A DNA stretch of 64,000 nt from Coprinus comatus (taxonomy: Eukaryota > Basidiomycota > Agaricomycetes > Agaricales > Agaricaceae), in contig JAWPGT010000002.1 in NCBI GenBank assembly GCA_034638255.1, positions 992,001 through 1,056,000 on the forward strand. Direction: 5' to 3'. Positions 57,379 through 64,000 of the stretch are shown here, piece after piece. Numbering within the stretch: the first letter of the stretch is position 1; every line of letters starts with the position of its first letter. Position numbers and translations under genes: made by a program. Under the pieces are notes generated by a model that saw nothing but the letters and a program-made list of their open reading frames with translations, had not been told where the DNA came from and made no database searches.

Positions 57379-60300
57379 CGTGGACAAGGGGAGAGCAAAG
57401 AGCAATGGTTATTGGAGTACGATACAATCACGGTGTTGCCACTACTTATTTGTCAACATTGTCCGTCAGCGACGTCCTCACGCCATGACGTCATCCAACG
57501 TCATCCATTTATACTCCGAGCCAACACCGTCATCGTCCCAGCCTGTGCTTCACTGGCAGCTGTATCCATAAATGAGACGGCTCGGTGTCCTCTCACCCGA
57601 CCACGTACTTCATTAGATACATTGCTATACTTTCGATGACCTCACCGTCAAATCCTCAATCGTGGCGAAACCATTGCTGGGACAACTGAGATCAGATTTC
57701 CATCCGCCACTTTCTGTCGAATATATTTATCCCTTTTTTGCCCTAATTTCTGGCATTTAGAATTGTCAACTGTGCAACTGTGAGGTGGACCCGAGGCAAC
57801 TTCTATCAACTTACATCTATTTTGGTATTGTCTTACAAGTACAATAAAGAGAGGAAGGCTTTTCCAACTCCAAAGTTCTCATGAGAGACTTTTGTAATTT
57901 CACAAAAATTCATATTCTCTTCACCCATGCGAAGCTGCTATCCTTCAGGTCGGATCTCCATTTGGCATTCTTAGATGATTGCAGATCCACGGGGGTTTCG
58001 ACAAAAAGTTTTTCGGTGGGTCACACACATACTAAAAACTTGTACTTAGTTATTGAATTGACCAGAGTATCAGTATCTCCAATTGGATGAGCTCTCTGCT
58101 GCTAGTAGCAATCGCTAACAGAGTATTCACCCCTCCCCAGGGAAGGTTCAAACGAGATGTGGCGGCCATTGTGCAAATCACTTACGGTTCCATCGATGCC
58201 AACTAACTCCCCATGTATCATATTAGTAATTTTTATTTGGCTTCGGTTACATACTACTGATAAACCCGGACGATCGTCATACTTCTCCATCTGCAGTATA
58301 TAAGTTTCTTCAATGAAAGAAGGGTTCGAGATTCGTGTCACATTTTCGTCCTCTGGCCAACAGAATCTATGTGTTCAACATTATTTTGGAGAGTATCCAG
58401 GTGTGAACACAAAGCCAAAATGATTATAATCAAGTTTCCCCAGTACTTGTTGAATAGATTTGGCCTGTTGAGATCTTGGCTACTCGATGTATTTGAAGGC
58501 TCGTCCGAGTGGATCATACGGTGATGGAAGTTTTCACAACGGGTAGATCTTGGAAACCTTTTTGGTATAGCTTCAACAAGATAATAAAACTGCGACGAGG
58601 GTCACACTCGGTTTCGTTGGGATGTGTCCCGCGGAAACGCATCAGTGCGGTAAATGTTTTGACTACCGAGTCGGAATCCTAAGGCCCTGTCGTGGACTCA
58701 GCCAATACCTACCTCTACTGGTTGATAGTGCTCCACCGGCAGTTTAACCAAACTGAATATTACGCAAGTCGATACTGGCTGTTAGACGTGAAAGTACCTA
58801 ATAATAGCCTATGGACACTTGACCAAGGCATGCGTGAGTACGAAGACGATTTCGGTATTTCAGTCACCTACGAAGTTCTGATTAACCGAATCTTTTTTTA
58901 TTACGGATGTCCATGTGAGCACCTTACAGGAAATGATACCAGTGCTCGACGATTTGGTGTGTGAAAGGGGAAATGTCATCCGCGAAGTTGCGAAAAGAAG
59001 ACCCGAAATTTGAGATGCGAATATATGTTATGTAAGGCACAGTATCCTTTGCTGTCTATCTTGGTGAGGTGTCAAAGTCGTTAAACGAAAGAGTCAAATG
59101 GTTACCTGCGAGATTTATCTCTCATCCGGCATACCTTTGAATTTGAGTCTTGACCCTCTGTAACGAGTAAACCATCAAATACATACTAGTTCGTCAGGTA
59201 ATGGCCGAAAGTAGGTTGCCCGAGAGATAAGAAATAGTAGTCTTTGCAGAGTCTTCGGGTTTAACCTCGGAAAATTTTATCTGGGAGAGTCGTTTTCAGT
59301 TTCAGGCATTTGTATCTTTCGTATACTGAATTCTGATCTTTTGGGACTTCGGAAAACGCATACGAGGTATTTCGTTAATAACCAGGACCGCATCTTGTGG
59401 TACACATTCCTAATAGTTACATTAAAGTCTCACCACATAGTAATGCCTTGCGGCAGAGTCACGTTTCTGGCAGTCTATTGGATCATACGGCTTTTACAAG
59501 GAGGGGCCTCCGCGGACCTCCGTTGTCATATAGTTGCTCCGTCAGGTTACGCGTTCGCTTGTACTGTATATGCTAATGCAAGTCGTTCTGGTGGGTCCGG
59601 GAATAGAGTGTCACACTTACTAGTGAATCAGTTCGTTGTCAATCAGTGATACAAAATGTGAACCAAATCAATCCCCATCATGAGATGGTATCCGTCAGTT
59701 CTTGTCGAAGAGTATTAAGAATCGGTGGTGTCTCACACGTCGCTATGAGATTGAATGTACATGTGTTCAAATGTTGATTTAGAAAAAAATGGAAGTCATC
59801 TTCACGTGTGATGACCGGACAAGTAATTAAAGCTCAAGCTACATAACTCTTTATTTCATCGAAATAATACTCACCTCAACCCCTTCTCCCCATCCGCTTC
59901 TGCTTCAAATATCTGTGATTTACATTACAAACACTCTATATAGCTATACTATTAATGATATACTTATATTTATCATGCGAAGATTGACACCTCCTGCCGG
60001 TTGGCCCATTGGGGATAACCTTTTCAAGCACTTAGCTTGGGATGTACTATCGTTTACTACTTACCAAAAACGCAAACTACGATACTATAAATCATGATGG
60101 GCTGACAAAGCGTTGTGTGTTGTTCGGGTTCGACATTCTAAGTTGAAATTATGAAATTTGAGAAACCACAAAGCGATCTCAGATACAAGGGCTAATAATA
60201 TCTAGAGACTCGGAGGGGTCAATCCAGGGGTAATTGACGTACTTAGATGTCTGCCATTGTCGTTGTTAACCGTCGACTACAAATATTATTACATGACTAC

Positions 60301-61015
60301 CTACGCCCGTGGCGCCGTGTACTATGGGTTGAGCCAGGGTTAAGCAGGGGTTCGGTCCGCAGGTTGTAATCGTAAGTTTCGCCACTAGGATTTTAATGAT
60401 TGATATTGTTCCGCGGACCTAGCATCTTGCTCCTTGATATAAGTATCTGTGTACATTCGGTTGCTTGGAACAGGCTAGAGCCCCGGCCGGGAAGTCATAT
60501 CTTACGAGACAAGCCTCACCCAACGGATGAAGAGTCTGATTCTACGGTAAAAAGGTAACGTATATCCGACCTTTGGTCAGAAGTCTTAATTACATAGTAG
60601 TAGAGATGATTGGACTACATTCGCTTGTCGATCCAATCAACCGACTGTTGCTAGTACATATAGTTGTGTTGAATATTGAATCAGAGATAAGGTTGTGATT
60701 ATTCACCGAGCCATCGGGGTGTAGTCTTTAGTAGAAAGAGAAGTATGCAACTAATAATTATGCATGTCAGGACTAGTTTTGTAAATGACAATTTCTTCAG
60801 ATTTTGATGGCTGATTAGTTCGTAGCACAGCTTGATTTGTTTCTTCTGAATATGGATCTGAGCAACCGCCAACATCGGGGGGGCCCTCCTTTCTATATAA
60901 AAGCGATTCCCACGATCCATAAGCAGCACAGCATCATACTGGTAAACGCGTCTTGCGCACACATCCAATATCCACATTTCCAATTCTTAACCACATCACA
61001 AATCTGAAAAGAAAA
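57379..61015. other. Gene-poor region
   Basis: 3.6 kb without a confident gene. Apart from the possible KOW-type relic at 58102-58370, the open frames (for example 58692-58964 and 59341-59649) lack family resemblance. The last 150 bases are the PRP31 promoter, with a TATATAAA box at about 60893-60900. No terminal inverted repeat was recognised. Confidence 0.55.
58102..58370 (-). pseudogene. Possible relic of a KOW-motif (Spt5-like) protein
   Basis: A minus-strand open segment without a clear start reads PSFIEETYILQMEKYDDRPG, then SQIKITNMIHGELVGIDGTV and SDLHNGRHISFEPSLGRGEY. The pattern of a basic strand, GxxGxV turn and following strand resembles KOW modules found in Spt5-like proteins, which are often multicopy in Agaricomycetes. 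Upstream it is closed by a stop at about 58382, and downstream by TAG at 58102. There are no flanking exons I can join. It may be a fragment of a degenerated copy. This is pattern recognition only; chance remains possible. Confidence 0.3.
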
Positions 61016-63157
61016 ATGAGTGGACTTGCAGATGAACTTCTGGCAGATTTAGACTTTTCTGGCGATGAGAATGAAGAAGAAGAGCAACAAATTCATGAGC
61101 TAGAGCCCTCATCAACCTCAGCGCAGAGGTCTTCAAACGTCACCCAGAAGCGCAAAGCAAGTGAACTAGGCCAATATGAACACATGTCTGAAGATGATTC
61201 AGACGAAGATAATAAAGACGAGCAAGAAATTGGTGGCCTGGTTCTTGAGGGAGGAGTGAAACCTGCTGACGAGCTAGACGTGGAGGATGTCCAACAGATG
61301 GAGTTGGGAGGGATAGAGGACATTGGTAAAATTGCCAAGCTAGAAGGTAGCAAGCGTATGGCAGAGGTATTGAAGGTCGGTGGACGGGTCCTCAATCCTC
61401 AACATATAGAAATGGTGGCGTTTTCTGACTTTTTGCTAGGAAATCGAGCGATATCAAGAAAATCCATCTACCGTTGAACAAATGGCGCTACCAGCTCATC
61501 TTAATCCGGAGTATAATGTTATTGTACAGGCAAACAATTTATCAGTGGATGTAGAGAATGAAATACTCATCGTAAATAAGGTAAATGCTCTCCCCTAATG
61601 CACATAGATATATACTTAGCCCCGACCAATGTTCTAGTTCATCCGAGACCACTATGCACCAAAGTTCCCTGAACTTGAACAACTTGTTACGGATCCACAG
61701 ATGTATATTCGATCCGTTCGTGCGCTTGCTAACAATGAGGTGAAGGCTTGTCATTTGACATTGCCAGTCTTTATTACTTACAGCGACATAGGACTTGACC
61801 AAAGTCAACCTAGCTGGCGTTTTACCCCCGGCTGTTATCATGAGTGTTGTCGTCACAGCGTCGACAACTTCTGGTAAACAACTTTCCGACAAGGAATGGA
61901 AGGCTATCCAAGATGCATGCGACCTTGCTGAAAGGCTTGAAGAGGCTCGTAAAAAAGTAAGTTGATTACATGGCAATGAATGCACAATAATGACACATAG
62001 ATATCCACAGATTTTCATGTACGTCAGCTCGAGAATGAATGTTCTTGCTCCCAATCTGTCAGCTATTGTTGGTACTACCACAGCCGCGAAACTACTCGGA
62101 GTTGCAGGAGGTTTAAGTGGTTTATCAAAAATGCCGGCTTGTAATGTGCATGTAGGCAGACTTTCTTTTCTTTGGTCTTCCATAATCAACCAACCATGTT
62201 CTATATATAGCTCCTGGGTGCTCAAAGAAAAATAACTGCTGGATTCTCGACTAGTACTCAGCGAAGACATACCGGGTTCATATTCCAATCCGATCTTGTA
62301 GCACAAACACCACCAGAATATCAATTGAAGATACAACGAACTGTTGGGGCTAAGAGTGTGTTAGCAGCCCGAATGGACCTTGAGCGACAGCGGCGAGATG
62401 GTACGTTTCATATGAATCCTTACATTGTTCAAGCTGATTTCGTTTGAAAGGTGTATACGGAGAGTCTCTTCGGGATATAATTGAAAAGCGCATAGATCGT
62501 CTAGCTGCACCACCGCCAGCCAAAGTAGTGAAGGCGCTGGCTATACCTGGTGATGGACCAAAGAAGCGGCGTGGAGGCAAACGGTACGCTTTCGAAACAC
62601 ATTTAAGATTTTTCTACTTGCTTACACTTCATCCGCAATACTGTGTATATAGAGCTCGCAAAGCGAAAGAGGCATACGCTCAGACAGAACTACGCAAGAT
62701 GCAGAACAGGATGGCCTTCGGTGAGGCCGAGCAAGAGGTTGGAGCATTTGATCAAACAAAAGGTCTTGGTTTAATTGGAGCTGGAACTGGTAAAGTTCGT
62801 TCGGGTGCCGGAGAGGCCAAGAGTCGGGGTAAGCTCGTGAAAATTGGGTCAAAATTGAAATATATCCTAACGTCATACCTTCAGCAAAAATGTCGAAGGC
62901 AAACAAGCTCAGGACTGCTGCAATTACACGATCTGCGCAAGCTTCACAATTATCTTCGGGCACGGCCACTTCGCTAAGTGTAACTCCTGCTCAAGGTATG
63001 TGCCTAATAAACATCGGCTTGCTGAAGCTTACACAATATAACACTATTAGGGTTTGAGTTGACGAACAGGGCGACAATGTCTCAGCGAGTCAAAGAAGCC
63101 AACGAAAAGTGGTTTTCATCGGGCACGTTCTCATTCATTGGTCAGAAAGGAGCATGA
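61016..63157 (+). CDS. PRP31: U4/U6 snRNP assembly factor Prp31
   Basis: Prp31 binds U4 snRNA with 15.5K/Snu13 and holds the U4/U6-U5 tri-snRNP together. Start [20 protein letters not shown] at 61016, then an acidic N-terminal region. The Nop domain follows through about nine introns: [24 protein letters not shown] helix, [97 protein letters not shown] and [20 protein letters not shown]. The C-terminal domain has [54 protein letters not shown] and the conserved end [16 protein letters not shown]. All junctions are in phase, so the gene is intact. Convergent with ISU1, 182 bp from its stop. Confidence 0.95.
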
Positions 63158-63339
63158 GTAACTTTCGTTGTCGCTTTTGATGTTTACTCTTCGAAAATGG
63201 AATATAATTGTCTATTAAAGCTCAAGCGAGGAATATGCGAAATGAATATGGTACATAGATGCAACAACTAACAACGGATCGGGCGCGGAAACATAACGGC
63301 AATTTTGAATGCAGTTCACTGGGAAACTCGGTCGCATAT

Positions 63340-64000
63340 TTAGACGTGTGTCGCCGTAGCTTGGGGCGAAGAGTTTTGTGCACTCTCCACAAAGCTGTTG
63401 GGTTGCTGACCCAATTTCTGTCGCTTGGACCGGTAATCTCGGATAGCTGAGCGGATGGCATCCTCAGCCAACACTAGAAGAAAATTAGGCACAGTTAGGT
63501 CAGATTATTGGTCGACGACCCACTTGAACAATGCAGCTTGACGGGTGGTAGGCAGAGTTCCTTGGCAATTTCGGTGTTCTGAATCTTCCCTGCCTCCTCC
63601 AAGCTCAGTCCCTTTACTCTCTCAGTCATATACGAACTGGACGCGATGGCACTTCCACACCCGAATGTCTTGAACTTGACATCCGATATAATACCATTGT
63701 CGTCAACACGAATCTGCAACTTCATCACATCACCGCAGCTAATAAAGCCGATTATTTCCGTAGTCAAGAGACGAGTAACAACGAGGAGGAACTTACGCGG
63801 GTGCACCAACCAGTCCAGTGCCAACGTCAATATCATGCTTGGGCATGGACCCCACCTACATGGAAGAATATGTTATCAGATAAAAGAATCCCATAAGGGG
63901 GCCGAGAACCTCGTAGAGAGGCGAGACTTTTACATTTCGGGGTTTTTCATAATGGGAGATCACTTTCTCATGATAGCGACGTGCCGCGATTGCAGGTCGT
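63340..64000 (-). CDS. ISU1: Iron-sulfur cluster scaffold Isu1 (IscU), N-terminus cut by window edge
   Basis: Isu1 is the mitochondrial scaffold on which [2Fe-2S] clusters are built from Nfs1 sulfur, then passed on by Ssq1/Jac1. Exons seen are 64000-63934 (partial), 63855-63797, 63738-63524 and 63473-63340. The sequence shows RRYHEKVISHYEKPRN, DVGTGLVGAPACGDVMKLQI (first Cys), VKFKTFGCGSAIASSSYMTE (second Cys), the Ssq1-binding LPPVK motif in ELCLPPVKLHCSML (third Cys) and AEDAIRSAIRDYRSKRQ. All three cluster Cys and the regulatory Asp are present. The C-terminal 25 residues after QQPNSFVES are Ser/Ala/Thr-rich and variable. The mitochondrial presequence lies beyond base 64000. Confidence 0.95.

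Noticed and set aside
58692..59649. Plus-strand open frames in the 57-61 kb region
   Set aside because: No motif, no promoter signal, no joinable exons.

Overview
The window looks like a gene-dense nuclear segment of a filamentous basidiomycete, most likely an Agaricomycete. Most genes are cut by many short introns (about 45-70 nt). Families typical of mushroom-forming fungi appear: a DUF6593 protein, a GH128 glucanase, a GH125 mannosidase, a C2/polyproline Fic1-type protein and a DUF3425 bZIP factor. I rebuilt gene models by hand, joining open frames through GT-AG or GC-AG introns and checking that phase and conserved family motifs continued. Function calls rest on recognised family motifs; no search was run.

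Layout. 0-7 kb: the 5' part of a Rab escort protein (-), a nucleolin/Gar2-type RNA-binding protein (+), the G-alpha exchange factor Ric8 (-), Mediator subunit 10 (-) and an unknown protein (+). 8-18 kb (all +): isopropylmalate dehydratase LEU1, a disordered unknown protein, a secreted GH125 alpha-mannosidase and a C2-domain cytokinesis protein. 18-27 kb: a small membrane protein (-), a secreted M28 aminopeptidase (-), mitochondrial uL11m (+), a DUF6593 protein (+), an AhpD-like protein (-) and a secreted GH128 hydrolase (-). 27-34.6 kb: a two-RRM protein (+), a GPATCH11-like protein (+), an unknown Ser/Pro-rich protein (-), RNA polymerase subunit Rpb12 (+), a bZIP/DUF3425 factor (+), mitochondrial uS14m (-) and a small membrane protein (+). 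35-44 kb: a DHA2-type MFS transporter (-), an Fpk1/Nrc2-type AGC kinase (+) and an HSF-type transcription factor with a reading-frame break (+). 47-51 kb: a Tvp38/TMEM64 protein (-), a small membrane protein (+), a Pex11-type peroxin (-) and a Tctex-type dynein light chain (+). 55-57 kb: an Rck/Srk1-type kinase (-). 61-64 kb: splicing factor Prp31 (+) and the scaffold Isu1 (-, cut by the window edge).

Three stretches (44.1-47.5, 51.2-55.0 and 57.4-61.0 kb) hold no confident gene, only simple repeats, a short telomere-like motif and a few possible gene relics. No tRNA, rRNA, CRISPR array or intact transposon was recognised.

Most genes are unrelated housekeeping genes rather than a cluster. 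I found no convincing new multi-gene system. The most unusual features are in gene structure: five introns that only make sense with a GC donor, three micro-exons of 8, 9 and 11 nt, a frame switch in the HSF-type gene, and three clustered substitutions in a normally conserved LEU1 segment.
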